A DNA stretch of 64,000 nucleotides from Meiothermus cerbereus DSM 11376. Its GTDB lineage: Bacteria > Deinococcota > Deinococci > Deinococcales > Thermaceae. Shown here one piece after another: positions 1 to 7,987 of this stretch. Below the pieces are notes generated by a model. It searched no databases and was not told the DNA's origin. It saw only the letters and a program-made list of their open reading frames with translations. The DNA lies in NCBI RefSeq assembly GCF_000620065.1, contig NZ_KK211061.1, positions 44,585 to 108,584 on the forward strand. The letters run 5' to 3'. Made by a program: the position numbers and the translations under genes. Within the stretch, counting starts at the first letter, position 1. The number at the start of each line of letters is the position of its first letter.

Positions 1-111
1 GGTTTCAATCCTCACTCGAGCTTTCGCCCGAGTGCAACAGGGCGGCGGCCATCGCCATCGCCGAGGCCATCGAGGTTTCAATCCTCACTCGAGCTTTCGC
101 CCGAGTGCAAC
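1..111 (-). CRISPR. End of a CRISPR array: two 37-nt repeats, one 36-nt spacer
   Basis: Two identical 37-nt repeats lie at 2-38 and 75-111 around one spacer at 39-74; the array continues off the left edge. Read on the minus strand the repeat ends in ATTGAAAC, the usual crRNA 5' handle of type III and several type I systems, so transcription runs right to left and the 75-111 repeat is leader-proximal. In that orientation the repeat folds into a 9-bp stem, CACTCGGGC with GCTCGAGTG (one G-U pair), closed by a GAAA tetraloop. The spacer can be read as an open frame rich in Ala, Ile and Glu. No cas gene is in the window, so the type is not assignable from this sequence. Confidence 0.95.
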
Positions 112-117
112 GGCCTC

Positions 118-147
118 ATTCTAGCGTGCGTGCTGGACGGGGTTCAA
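118..147 (-). promoter_or_regulatory. Promoter of the CRISPR array
   Basis: On the minus strand a -35 box TTGAAC (147-142) and a -10 box TAGAAT (123-118) are separated by 18 nt. Initiation about 7 nt past the -10 box would fall on the first bases of the first repeat (111), so the pre-crRNA would have almost no 5' leader. The boxes are seen directly; use as a promoter is inferred. Confidence 0.6.
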
Positions 148-294
148 GGGGGGGTTTGCGCGAACCCCCCCAAAAGTGCTTCCGACGCGGGGTGGCGCGG
201 GGTGAGGCAAATGCGGGTTTTCAATGTCCCCTGGCCGATTTCTCGGCTTGCGCGAACCCCCCTGGGTTTTGGCACTTGCTTGGGGTTCGCGCAG
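142..294. repeat. CRISPR leader with repeated TGCGCGAACCCC boxes
   Basis: The motif TTGCGCGAACCCCCC occurs at 156-170 and again at 248-262, and its inverse GGGGTTCGCGCA lies at 282-293. The first copy sits in a hairpin made of a G-run at 148-154 and a C-run at 165-171. The second and third copies form a 12-bp inverted repeat (249-260 with 282-293). No credible gene lies between the array and the peptidase gene at 368, so this is the array leader. Confidence 0.6.
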
Positions 295-367
295 TTTCTT
301 AGGGTGTAGGGTACACCAACCTGCCTAAACTGTGCGTGCTTATCCGAACTGCTGGCGGTGAAGGGTT

Positions 368-2188
368 TTACCCCACCAGCCGCTCGAGCTCGTCCACCAT
401 GCTTGCAAGTACGGCAAAACCACGCTCCACCGGCTCGGGGCTGGTCATGTCAATCCCGGCAATCCTGAGTGCCTCCAGCGGATACACCGAGTCGCCGGCC
501 TTGAGGAAGTCCAGGTAGCGCTTGGCAGCGGGCTCGCCCTGCTCGAGCACATCGCGGGCCAGGGCGTTGGCAGCCGCGATGCCGGTGGCGTACTGGTAGA
601 CGTAAAAAGGGCTATAGAGGTGCGAGAAGTTCATCCAGCCTGCCCCCAGCCGCTCTTTGTCCAGCTCCACCTCGCCGCCGTACCCCTCGGCGAAGAGCTC
701 GGCCAGTCGTTCGATCAGGAAAGGGGCGGTCAGGGCCCCGCCCTTCTCGATGCGCTGGTAGAGCTCGAGCTCGAAGCGGGCCAGGGTGGGCATCACGAAC
801 AGGTAGCGGTGGAAGTTGCTGAAGGCTTCCTCCAGCACCGCTAGTTTATGTTCCGGGGTCTGGGCCTCGCGCAAGAGCATGGCCCGCACCAAAGCCTGGT
901 TGAAGTTCGAGGCCACCTCGGCGATAAACAGGCTGTAGCGGGCATAGATGATGGGCTGGGTCTGGCGGGTGAAGTAGCTGTGCATGGAGTGGCCCAGCTC
1001 GTGGGCCAGGGTGCTCAGCGAGAAGATATCGTTCGACCAGCTCATAAAAATATAGGGGAAGGTGCCCTTGAGGCCCGAGGAGAAGGCCCCGGCCCGCTTG
1101 CCCTGGTTCTGTCCCCAGTCCACCCAGCGCTCCTCGAACAGGCCCCGCCGCATGGGTTCTACGTACTCGGGCCCCAGCGGCGCCATGCCCCGGCAGATAA
1201 TTTCGGCGGCCTCCCAGAAGCTGATTTTAGGGCTTGGCACCAGGGGGGCGGGCGCGTCGTAGATCGGCGCGTCGTAGCTATGCAGCTTGCCGCCCAGGGC
1301 CTTTTTGCGGATGCGCCAGAAGCGGTGCCAGGTGGGCAGGTGGGCCTGGAAGGTGGCCAGCAGGTGGTCGTACACCGTTCTGGGGATGTTGTCGCCGCAG
1401 GTGCGGCTTCCGGCCAGGGCCATCTCGAGGCTGTCCTTATAACCCCTCGTACGCGCTTGAAAAACAAAGCTCTTGATGCTGCCCTGCAGGGTGTGGGTGA
1501 GGGTGTTCTTGAAGGCCAGATGTCCGTCGGCATACGACTCCCAGGCGGCTTTGCGTACCTCGGGGCTGGGGTGAACCAAAAGTTCGCCGATGGTGCTGTG
1601 CGAGACGGGGAGGCTCTGGCCCTGGTGCTCAACTGCTCTAAACTGCATGTCGGCGTTGGTGGCTGCGTTGGCGGTGGCGGCATGGGCCCCCAGGGGGTCG
1701 GAAGCTGCGGCCAGCACCGCCTCTACCTCGCCGCTCTGTATGTGGGGTTGGCGGATTTGCAGGGCTTCGAAGTAGTGCCGGTAGATTGCCAGCCTTGGCT
1801 CGGCTTCAATGAAGCGCTCGAGGGTCGCTTGGGGTAGGCTGAGTAGCTCGGGCTCGAGGTAGGCCCCTGCTGCGGCGAGCTCTGCGACCACCGCCCGGGC
1901 CTCGCCCACCATGCGGGTAAAGTTGGGGTTGGTGCCCTCGGTGGCGAGCTGCAGCGAGGCGTACTGAAGCACTTTCATGGCCTCGAGCATCCGGTTTTGG
2001 TGGATTTCCAGGGCCTCGAGCAATACTTGGGGCGATTCCCCCAGCCGTCCGGCAAAGGGCCTGACCGCTTCTACGCCTCGAGCGGCCTCTTCCAGGGCTT
2101 TTCGCCACTCAGCTTCCGAGGCAAACAGGGCCTCGAGGTTCCAGGTTTGTTCCTTGGCTAGTTCGGTGCGCTTGGGTAGGGTACTCAT
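368..2188 (-). CDS. pepF: M3-family oligoendopeptidase F-like metallopeptidase
   Basis: A 606-residue cytoplasmic zinc peptidase of family M3, expected to cut short peptides during peptide turnover. The zinc motif HELGH is at residues 396-400, and the downstream segment with IAEVASNFNQ carries the third-ligand Glu region typical of the family. The length fits oligoendopeptidase F. I place the start at 2188 (MSTLPKRTE): a TAGAAT box lies 7 nt upstream with no Shine-Dalgarno, the leaderless pattern seen across this window. The open frame runs further upstream only by overlapping the beta-glycosidase gene. A perfect 8+8-bp palindrome touches the -10 box, so local repression is plausible. Confidence 0.92.
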   Translation of the reverse strand: MSTLPKRTELAKEQTWNLEALFASEAEWRKALEEAARGVEAVRPFAGRLGESPQVLLEALEIHQNRMLEAMKVLQYASLQLATEGTNPNFTRMVGEARAVVAELAAAGAYLEPELLSLPQATLERFIEAEPRLAIYRHYFEALQIRQPHIQSGEVEAVLAAASDPLGAHAATANAATNADMQFRAVEHQGQSLPVSHSTIGELLVHPSPEVRKAAWESYADGHLAFKNTLTHTLQGSIKSFVFQARTRGYKDSLEMALAGSRTCGDNIPRTVYDHLLATFQAHLPTWHRFWRIRKKALGGKLHSYDAPIYDAPAPLVPSPKISFWEAAEIICRGMAPLGPEYVEPMRRGLFEERWVDWGQNQGKRAGAFSSGLKGTFPYIFMSWSNDIFSLSTLAHELGHSMHSYFTRQTQPIIYARYSLFIAEVASNFNQALVRAMLLREAQTPEHKLAVLEEAFSNFHRYLFVMPTLARFELELYQRIEKGGALTAPFLIERLAELFAEGYGGEVELDKERLGAGWMNFSHLYSPFYVYQYATGIAAANALARDVLEQGEPAAKRYLDFLKAGDSVYPLEALRIAGIDMTSPEPVERGFAVLASMVDELERLVG

Positions 2189-2195
2189 CCCAGCC

Positions 2196-2220
2196 ATTCT
2201 AACTGACCCGCTGGTCAGTT
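2196..2220 (-). promoter_or_regulatory. pepF -10 box with overlapping palindromic operator
   Basis: AACTGACC (2201-2208) and GGTCAGTT (2213-2220) form a perfect inverted repeat with a 4-nt spacer. It contains the stop codon of the upstream glycosidase gene and shares one base with the pepF -10 box TAGAAT (2201-2196, minus strand). Its size and symmetry resemble TetR-family operators. There is no T-run, so it is not a typical terminator. Confidence 0.5.
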
Positions 2221-3555
2221 GGCCAGGAACTCGCCAAACCAGCGCCCAGAGTCCTTTAGGATGCGCTTCTGGGTGGGGTAATCCACATACACCAGCCCAA
2301 AGCGGGGCCGGTACCCCTCGGCCCACTCGAAGTTGTCCAGCAAGCTCCAATAGAAGTAGCCCTCTACCGGCACGCCCTCGCGCTTGGCCCGCAAAACCTG
2401 GGCCAGGTGGTCTTGAATGTACTTCAAGCGTTGGGGGTCGCTGACCCGCTCGCCCTGGGGGGTGTCGGGGAAGGCGGCCCCGTTCTCGGTGATGAGGATG
2501 CGCTTTACCCCTTTGTAGGCGCTAAACTGCCTGAGCAACAGGTAGATGTTTTCTGGCCAGACCTCCCAGCCCATCTCGGTCAGCTCGCCTCCCCGCTCAG
2601 CATGGGGTATCTCGCGGGCAAATGTGCCCAGGGCCAGCGGATCGAAGCGCACCTGCTGGCGGAAGTAGGTTTGGAGCCCGATGAAGTCGAAGTCGAAGGC
2701 CAGCTTTTCCATATCGCCAGGGCGGATGTAGCGCTTTAGGGCCAGCAGGAAGGGTGCTGCTTTCCAGGGGTAGCCCAGCCCCAGGGCGGGTTCGATGAAG
2801 AGCCGGTTCACCACCGCATCGTAGCTGGCTGCTGCAGCGCGGCTGAGCCAGGTGGGGCCAGCGGCCTCTACGTAGGAGGCCGAGAAGGTGGTGCCAATCT
2901 GGGCATCCTTTACATTAGCCCGCAAAATGCGCCCTCCTTCGGCCTGGGCCATAGCAGCATGGTGGACAGCGGGCAGGAAGTTGCCAAGGCCCTTGCGGCC
3001 AGGGGCATGTTTACCTTGCATATAGCCCAGCGCAGTGAACACGGTAGGCTCATTGAGCACCATCCAGTGCTTAACCTTGTCACCAAAGGCGCGAGCGCAC
3101 ACCTCCACATACTCGCCAAACCAGCTCACAATTTCGCGGTTGGTCCAGCCCCCTTTATCTTCTAGAACCTGCGGTAAGTCCCAGTGGTACAGGGTCACCC
3201 AGGGCTTTAGGCCCAGTTCCAGCGTCCGGTCAATCACCCGATGATAGAAGTCCAGCCCTTTGGGGTTAACCGGCCCGGTTCCACCCGGCAGGATGCGGGG
3301 CCAGGCCAGCGAAAAGCGGTGAACCTGCATGTTCATCTGGCGGATAAAGGCGATGTCGCCCTGGTAGCGGTGGTAGAAGTCGCAGGCCACATCGCCGTTC
3401 TCGCCGGTTTTGATCTTGCCGGGGGTATGCGAGAAGGTGTCCCAGATAGAAGGGCTGCGCCCGTCCTCGCTCACCGCGCCCTCAATCTGATAGGCCGAGG
3501 TAGCCACCCCCCAGGAAAAGCCAGGGCCGAAGTCGCTTTTGCTGAAGGCTGTCAC
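2215..3555 (-). CDS. GH1 family beta-glucosidase/beta-glycosidase
   Basis: A 446-residue retaining glycosidase of family 1, expected to hydrolyse beta-linked disaccharides and aryl-glycosides in the cytoplasm. The N-terminal signature FSWGVATSAYQIEG is present. The acid/base Glu is E169 in the NEP motif and the nucleophile is E357 in ITENG. Length is standard for the family and there is no signal peptide. The start is GTG at 3555, preceded by TAGATT with a 6-nt gap and no Shine-Dalgarno. The pepF gene follows at once; the two may be partly co-transcribed, although pepF has its own -10 box. Substrate preference (gluco, galacto or fuco) cannot be read from the sequence. Confidence 0.95.
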   Translation of the reverse strand: MTAFSKSDFGPGFSWGVATSAYQIEGAVSEDGRSPSIWDTFSHTPGKIKTGENGDVACDFYHRYQGDIAFIRQMNMQVHRFSLAWPRILPGGTGPVNPKGLDFYHRVIDRTLELGLKPWVTLYHWDLPQVLEDKGGWTNREIVSWFGEYVEVCARAFGDKVKHWMVLNEPTVFTALGYMQGKHAPGRKGLGNFLPAVHHAAMAQAEGGRILRANVKDAQIGTTFSASYVEAAGPTWLSRAAAASYDAVVNRLFIEPALGLGYPWKAAPFLLALKRYIRPGDMEKLAFDFDFIGLQTYFRQQVRFDPLALGTFAREIPHAERGGELTEMGWEVWPENIYLLLRQFSAYKGVKRILITENGAAFPDTPQGERVSDPQRLKYIQDHLAQVLRAKREGVPVEGYFYWSLLDNFEWAEGYRPRFGLVYVDYPTQKRILKDSGRWFGEFLAN

Positions 3556-3617
3556 GCTTTCAATCTACCCGATAATAGCAGTTTCACTAAGATGGCCCGG
3601 GCTGGGCGTGGGTTCGT

Positions 3618-4397
3618 CTACAGGGGCACAACTTCTACACTGGCGCCGTTGGGGTCGCTCAAGCGCTGGGCGGGGCGGCCCCTTAGGGCCAGCTGGTAGC
3701 CCAGCAAGCCGGTGGTATGGGGTGGTGCTGTACGACCTCGAGCCCACAGGTTGATGCCGATGTGGTGGTGGTAGCCATCGGCGGCCAGGAAGCGGGCGCC
3801 GGGATAATCCCCCTGCATAAGCTCCATGCCAAGACCCTCGAAGAAGGCCTGGGCTTCGTCCAGGTCGCGCACGTGAAGGTGCAGATGCCCCAGGCTGGTC
3901 TGGGGGTCGAGGCCTTCGCTGCCCTCGGCTTCAGCCAAAAGGGCCTCCAGGTCAAGCGGCTTGGTAACCATGGCCAGCCGATCGCCTATAAAAGGCCAGT
4001 CCGTTCTGGGCCGGTCGCGGTAGAGCTCGAGCCCGTTTCCCTCGGGGTCGGCCAGGTAAAGTGCCTCCGAGACCCCGTGGTCGGAGGCCCCCTGAAAATG
4101 GGGATAGCGGGCTTCGACCAGCCGCCGGAAGACTTTGGCTAGGGCGGCTCGGCTGGGTAGCAACAGGGCAAAGTGGTACAGCCCCAGGGTGGGCTGGGGG
4201 CGCAGCGGAGCGCTGGGCTCAGGCTGCAAGGTGAGGGTGAATCGACGGCCTGGAAGGGCCAGTTCGGTCTCTTGCTGCTGGCTACGGATTACCTCGAGGC
4301 CCAGCAGATCGCGGTAAAAGGCCAGTTGGCGCCCTATGTTCTGTACCCGCAGGGTCAGCCCGGTAAGTGCCAGGGTTGAGTTTGCGCTCTGCAACAT
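3618..4397 (-). CDS. Two-domain VOC protein, catechol-2,3-dioxygenase (CatE)-like
   Basis: A 259-residue protein of the vicinal oxygen chelate superfamily with two glyoxalase-type modules (about 10-130 and 165-257). Metal-ligand candidates include His in LYHFALLL, Glu in GNGLELYRD, His in HLHLHVRDL and Glu in GASVEVVPL. The arrangement resembles CatE-type extradiol dioxygenases, but the true substrate is unknown. The start at 4397 is preceded by TAACAT with a 6-nt gap (leaderless pattern). It is divergent from the pantothenate kinase gene, with about 125 bp between the two starts. A function in aromatic-ring cleavage is family inference. Confidence 0.8.
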   Translation of the reverse strand: MLQSANSTLALTGLTLRVQNIGRQLAFYRDLLGLEVIRSQQQETELALPGRRFTLTLQPEPSAPLRPQPTLGLYHFALLLPSRAALAKVFRRLVEARYPHFQGASDHGVSEALYLADPEGNGLELYRDRPRTDWPFIGDRLAMVTKPLDLEALLAEAEGSEGLDPQTSLGHLHLHVRDLDEAQAFFEGLGMELMQGDYPGARFLAADGYHHHIGINLWARGRTAPPHTTGLLGYQLALRGRPAQRLSDPNGASVEVVPL

Positions 4398-4523
4398 GGC
4401 TTTATGTTATCCAAAGCGCTATAATATGTAAAGTTTACAGCAATCCATGAGGGATGGCCGCTGGGGTCTAAAGTGGCTCCAAACCCCCCACAATCCTGGA
4501 TCGGGCAGGTTATCCTGGGCTTC

Positions 4524-5351
4524 ATGCTGAAGCTTGGCGTAGACTTTGGGCTTTCCAATACCGATGTGGTGCTGGTTGAAGATGACAGCATAGTGGCCAA
4601 GCAGACGCTCAAGACCGGGCCTGCCCGTGCGGAAGCTCTGGCTGCCGTGCTGCAAAGCCTGGGTGTGGGGCCGGCCCAGCTGGGGGCCATTGCCAGCACA
4701 GGCGGGCTGTCCCGTTTGCTGCCCGAGGTCTTCGAGGGGATACCTGTTCAGAAAATCGGTGAGGTTCAGGCGGTGGGACGTGGTGCGCTGGCCCTCACCG
4801 GGCTGCGGGAGGCGTTGGTGGTCTCGGCGGGCACCGGTACGGCTATGGTGCTGGCGCGAGGGGCCGAAGCCCAGCACTTCACGGGTTCGGCGGTGGGGGG
4901 CGGAACCCTGCTCGGCTTATCCAGGCTGCTGTTGGGTACGGCCGATCCCCTCGAGGTAGCCCGCCTAGCTGCCCAGGGCAACCCCAGCGGTGTGGACTCC
5001 ACGCTGATGGACGTGATTGGAGGGGGCATAGGGCACCTGCCGCCCAACGCCACCGCGGTCAACCTGGGCCGGTTGGTAGAAGTGACCAGCCCCAGCCGTG
5101 AGGATCTGGCAGCGGGCCTGGTCACGCTGGTGGGCCAGGTAATCGCCACCCTGGCCATCAATGCGGCGCGGGCTGCAGGGCTATCCCAGATTGTGATTGT
5201 GGGGCACCTGCCCGACCTGGAGCCCATCCGTCAGGCCTTCGAGCGGGTCTGGTATTTCTACCAGCTCGAGCCCAGGCCCCTTATTGCCCCTATGTCTGGT
5301 TGGGCTACGGCCTATGGGGCGGCGCTTTGTGCAGAGGGACGTTTGACATAA
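4524..5351 (+). CDS. Type II pantothenate kinase-like protein (Fumble family)
   Basis: A 275-residue ASKHA-fold kinase. The N-terminal phosphate loop GVDFGLSNTDVV, the VSAGTGTAMV segment, the glycine-rich GSAVGGGTLLGLS and the C-terminal IVIVGHL strand match type II pantothenate kinases, which phosphorylate pantothenate as the first step of CoA synthesis. I start it at ATG 4524, because TATCCT lies 7 nt before it and an upstream ATG at 4473 would only add an unconserved extension. It stands alone rather than with other CoA genes. Related ASKHA sugar kinases are the main alternative. Confidence 0.8.
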   Translation: MLKLGVDFGLSNTDVVLVEDDSIVAKQTLKTGPARAEALAAVLQSLGVGPAQLGAIASTGGLSRLLPEVFEGIPVQKIGEVQAVGRGALALTGLREALVVSAGTGTAMVLARGAEAQHFTGSAVGGGTLLGLSRLLLGTADPLEVARLAAQGNPSGVDSTLMDVIGGGIGHLPPNATAVNLGRLVEVTSPSREDLAAGLVTLVGQVIATLAINAARAAGLSQIVIVGHLPDLEPIRQAFERVWYFYQLEPRPLIAPMSGWATAYGAALCAEGRLT

Positions 5352-5374
5352 ATAGTCTGTCGTACACTGAAGCC

Positions 5375-5809
5375 ATGAAACCCCCCGAGGGCTTCTGGGC
5401 CCACCTGGAAGACGACAACAATTACGACAACCTCAAGCTGGTTTTGTCGGATGGGGTCGGGGAGGAAGAGCTGTGGCTTTCGGCGCTCGAGCTGGCCGGG
5501 GGCCTGGCCCACCTGGAAGAAGACGAGCTGCTCGACCCCAACGAGTCGGCCTGGTCGCACGAGGCCGTGGAGGTGCCCGAAACACAGGTCTCCCCCTATG
5601 GCCTGACCCAACGCCACCCCCGGCCCCGGCTCGAGGGGGCCTATCGGGCAGCCCAGGTAGAGCTTTACAACCCCCTGGGTCTTCTGCTCTTGCGCCGGGT
5701 GGTAGAGGACGGCGGCGATCTGCTGGAGATCACCACCCCCAACGGCTCGGTCTACACCTTCGACTACGACCAGATCCGGACTTACCTGCGCCCGCTGCTG
5801 CCCCACTGA
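5375..5809 (+). CDS. Conserved-looking hypothetical protein, acidic
   Basis: A 144-residue protein of no family I recognise. It is strongly acidic in the first 70 residues (runs such as EDDNNYDN and HLEEDELLD) and ends in a compact segment with an ITTPNGSVYTFDYDQIRTYL core. No signal peptide or membrane segment is visible. The start at 5375 is preceded by TACACT with a 6-nt gap, and a TTGACA lies further upstream at 5343, too close for a canonical spacer. It lies 23 bp after the pantothenate kinase stop, so it could also be read through from that gene. Confidence 0.75.
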   Translation: MKPPEGFWAHLEDDNNYDNLKLVLSDGVGEEELWLSALELAGGLAHLEEDELLDPNESAWSHEAVEVPETQVSPYGLTQRHPRPRLEGAYRAAQVELYNPLGLLLLRRVVEDGGDLLEITTPNGSVYTFDYDQIRTYLRPLLPH

Positions 5810-5836
5810 AGCAGGCCGGGCTTGCCTGGGCCGACC

Positions 5837-5870
5837 AAAAAACCGACCGATAATGTCTACCGGCCGGTTT
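5837..5870. terminator. Bidirectional terminator between convergent genes
   Basis: AAACCGACCG (5840-5849) pairs with CGGCCGGTTT (5861-5870) at 9 of 10 positions around an 11-nt loop, with an A-run on the left flank and a T-run on the right. It lies between two convergent genes ending at 5809 and 5884, as expected for a terminator serving both. Confidence 0.55.
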
Positions 5871-5883
5871 GCGCCCTTGCGAG

Positions 5884-6726
5884 CTAGGGTTGCGGGTACA
5901 GCCCAAAAGCGGCGAGCCAGTCCAGGTCGTCTTTTCTGTCTACGCGATAGACACCGCCCGTACCGGCGCAGTTGCCGTTTTTACCGAACGAAGTGACCCC
6001 GCCAATGACGTTGCTGCTGCCGATGAAATTGGGGCCGCCCGAGTCACCAAAGCAAGTGCCACCGGTGCTAGCGTTATTCGATAGCAAGATGGAGAAGTCG
6101 CCGGTTTGGCCTGGTACGTTGATCTGCACCAGGTGCGGCCTTGCCAGCATGCGGACACGTGCAGCTTCTACAAAAACCGGGTTGATTTGCTGCAAGCCGT
6201 AGCCCACTGCTGTAAAGGTGACGTTTTTCAGGCCGCGACGGCGGGCCAGGTCGTCGAGCACGTCCTGTTTGGGTAGGGCGCCGTACTGGCTCATGTACAT
6301 AGGCCGGTTGGCGTCGAGTACGACCACTCCCAGGTCGTAGAGGAAGAAAGCGTTGGGGTTGTACTGCGGATGGGTGTAGGGCGTGCCCCCGGTCTGGCCG
6401 GTGAAGGGGAAGCCATTGCCGGGCCTGCCTGCGTCTACGTCGGCGTCAAACCAAATCTCCACCTTGGCGGCGGGGGGTTCGGTGCAGTGACCGGCGGTAA
6501 GGAAGATGGTGGGTGACATCAGCGTTCCGCTGCAACGCCACAGCGGGTTTCCATCCGCGTCTTGGGCTACCATCAGGCCCACATAGGGGTGGCGGTTGCC
6601 GTCAAGTTCGCCATAGGTGATTTGCGCCGAGACCCCCTCACCTGAGACGTTCTGTACCGAGCTACCACAGGCCGCCAGGGCCAGGGTTAGCGCTGCCAAT
6701 ATAGCGGGCTTACCGAGTTGCTTCAT
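5884..6726 (-). CDS. Trypsin-like (S1 family) serine protease, lipoprotein
   Basis: A 280-residue secreted protease. The N-terminus is a lipoprotein signal with the lipobox ending at C20 (LAAC), so the protein should be membrane-anchored outside the cytoplasm. The catalytic triad is visible: H80 in TAGHC, D131 in YDLGVVVLD and S229 in TCFGDSGGP. Additional Cys residues could form the disulfides usual in chymotrypsin-fold enzymes. The start at 6726 has a good ribosome site (GGAGG) upstream. The physiological substrate is unknown; extracellular nutrition or envelope protein turnover are both possible. Confidence 0.93.
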   Translation of the reverse strand: MKQLGKPAILAALTLALAACGSSVQNVSGEGVSAQITYGELDGNRHPYVGLMVAQDADGNPLWRCSGTLMSPTIFLTAGHCTEPPAAKVEIWFDADVDAGRPGNGFPFTGQTGGTPYTHPQYNPNAFFLYDLGVVVLDANRPMYMSQYGALPKQDVLDDLARRRGLKNVTFTAVGYGLQQINPVFVEAARVRMLARPHLVQINVPGQTGDFSILLSNNASTGGTCFGDSGGPNFIGSSNVIGGVTSFGKNGNCAGTGGVYRVDRKDDLDWLAAFGLYPQP

Positions 6727-6927
6727 AAGTCCTCCGGATCAATTGTCCCTACGTCTGGAAGGGCAATTCAAAGATATACCCAACGGGGCCGTATTAACGA
6801 GAAATTACATCATTATCTGGTGTTACGTACCTTGAAGTTCAGATTACTGAATCCACCCATGCATCTCCAGCCTCCAGCCAGGGGTTGGGTTTAGTGCCGA
6901 CGTGCAGGGTTGGTTTAGGATGAGCCC

Positions 6928-7728
6928 ATGCGCATTACCTCCACGGCAAACCCCCGTATTAAAGCTGCGGCACTTCTCAAGGAGCGCAAAGAGCGGGAGC
7001 GAACAGGGCTGTTTTTGATCGAGGGCTCGAGGGAGGTTGAGCGGGCCTTAGCGGCGGGCCTCGAGCTCGTCGAAGCCTACTGTGCCGAGCACCAGAGCCC
7101 CGCCGAGGCCAGGGTGCTGGCCGACCTGGGGCGCGTCGAAGGCCTGAGCATAATCGAGGTTTCCGAGCCGGTGCTCAAAAAGCTCAGCAGCCGCGAAAAC
7201 CCGGCAGGGGTGGTGGTGGTGGCCCGCAGGCCCAACCCCTCCCTTGCCCACTACAAGCCGCCCAAAAATGCCCTGCTCTTGGTATCGGTGGGGCTGGAAA
7301 AACCCGGAAACCTGGGGGCCTTGCTGCGCTCTGCCGATGCCGCCGGGGCCGACGCGGTGCTGGTGGCGGGTGGGGTAGACCTCTATAGCCCCCAGGTGGT
7401 TCGCAACTCCACAGGCGTGATTTTTTCGCTGCCCACCTTTGTTGCCAGCGAGCAAGCTGTTCTGGACTGGCTGGTGCAGCACCAGATACCCATGCTGGCC
7501 ACCACCCCGCACAGCGACCTAACCTACTGGGACGTGGACTTGCGAGGGCCGGTGGCTATCGTGATGGGTACGGAGCACCAGGGGTTGAGCCAGGTGTGGC
7601 TCGAGCGAGCCACACAAAGGGTCAAGATTCCCATGCAGGGCCAGGCCGACAGCCTCAACGTGTCGGTAACGGCAGCCCTGATACTGTACGAGGCAAAAAG
7701 ACAGCGCTGCCCTCCTGAAACCGAATAG
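6928..7728 (+). CDS. SpoU/TrmH-family RNA 2'-O-methyltransferase
   Basis: A 266-residue SPOUT-fold enzyme that should transfer a methyl group from S-adenosylmethionine to a ribose 2'-hydroxyl in rRNA or tRNA. The N-terminal substrate-binding domain (about 1-95) precedes the SpoU domain. That domain shows LEKPGNLGALLRSADAAG, the IVMGTEHQGLS loop and the C-terminal IPMQGQADSLNVSVTAALILYE motif that builds the trefoil knot. The start ATG 6928 has TAGGAT 6 nt upstream and no Shine-Dalgarno. The exact RNA target cannot be told from the sequence. The gene precedes groES but is separated from it by a regulatory region. Confidence 0.93.
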   Translation: MRITSTANPRIKAAALLKERKERERTGLFLIEGSREVERALAAGLELVEAYCAEHQSPAEARVLADLGRVEGLSIIEVSEPVLKKLSSRENPAGVVVVARRPNPSLAHYKPPKNALLLVSVGLEKPGNLGALLRSADAAGADAVLVAGGVDLYSPQVVRNSTGVIFSLPTFVASEQAVLDWLVQHQIPMLATTPHSDLTYWDVDLRGPVAIVMGTEHQGLSQVWLERATQRVKIPMQGQADSLNVSVTAALILYEAKRQRCPPETE

Positions 7729-7846
7729 GGTCTACCCTATGCACTGGGGTTTGCCCAGGTGCTTTGGTGGGCGGTTTGGGAGCAGGTCGAAGAATCGCTT
7801 GCATGGCTTCAGCTGCGGCGCTTTTTGCGGCAGCCGGAATGCCCAG

Positions 7847-7867
7847 CTTGATATGAGTAGACTCAAC
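7847..7867 (+). promoter_or_regulatory. HAIR-like HspR operator upstream of groESL
   Basis: The half-sites CTTGATA (7847-7853) and ACTCAAC (7861-7867) are separated by exactly 7 nt. They match the HspR consensus CTTGAGT-N7-ACTCAAG at 5/7 and 6/7 positions. The same arrangement with the same left half-site occurs upstream of lon in this window. HspR is a heat-shock repressor known in actinobacteria and Deinococcus; binding here is inferred. Confidence 0.6.
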
Positions 7868-7894
7868 TGTCTTGGGTCTTACAGCCCAGCCCTC

Positions 7895-7924
7895 TTGACA
7901 TTCTTCTGGAAAGACCCGAATAAT
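7895..7924 (+). promoter_or_regulatory. groESL promoter
   Basis: A perfect -35 box TTGACA (7895-7900) is followed after 18 nt by AATAAT (7919-7924), five of six matches to the -10 consensus. A second TTGACA lies at 7936-7941, so a tandem promoter is possible. The segment is flanked by an inverted repeat: GTCTTGGGT (7869-7877) and ACCCAAGAC (7948-7956). Confidence 0.7.
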
Positions 7925-7987
7925 ATAGAGCTGGGTTGACACTCTAAACCCAAGACTGTCAATAAACCGCAATAAGGAGGAAATTCT

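Noticed and set aside
39-74. Self-targeting by the CRISPR spacer
   Set aside because: No protospacer match was found in the window; only short GCCATCG-type words recur, as expected in GC-rich coding DNA.
7655-7972. A 105-codon minus-strand frame across the groES upstream region
   Set aside because: It overlaps the methyltransferase 3' end, the HAIR-like site and the groESL promoter, and has no ribosome site.
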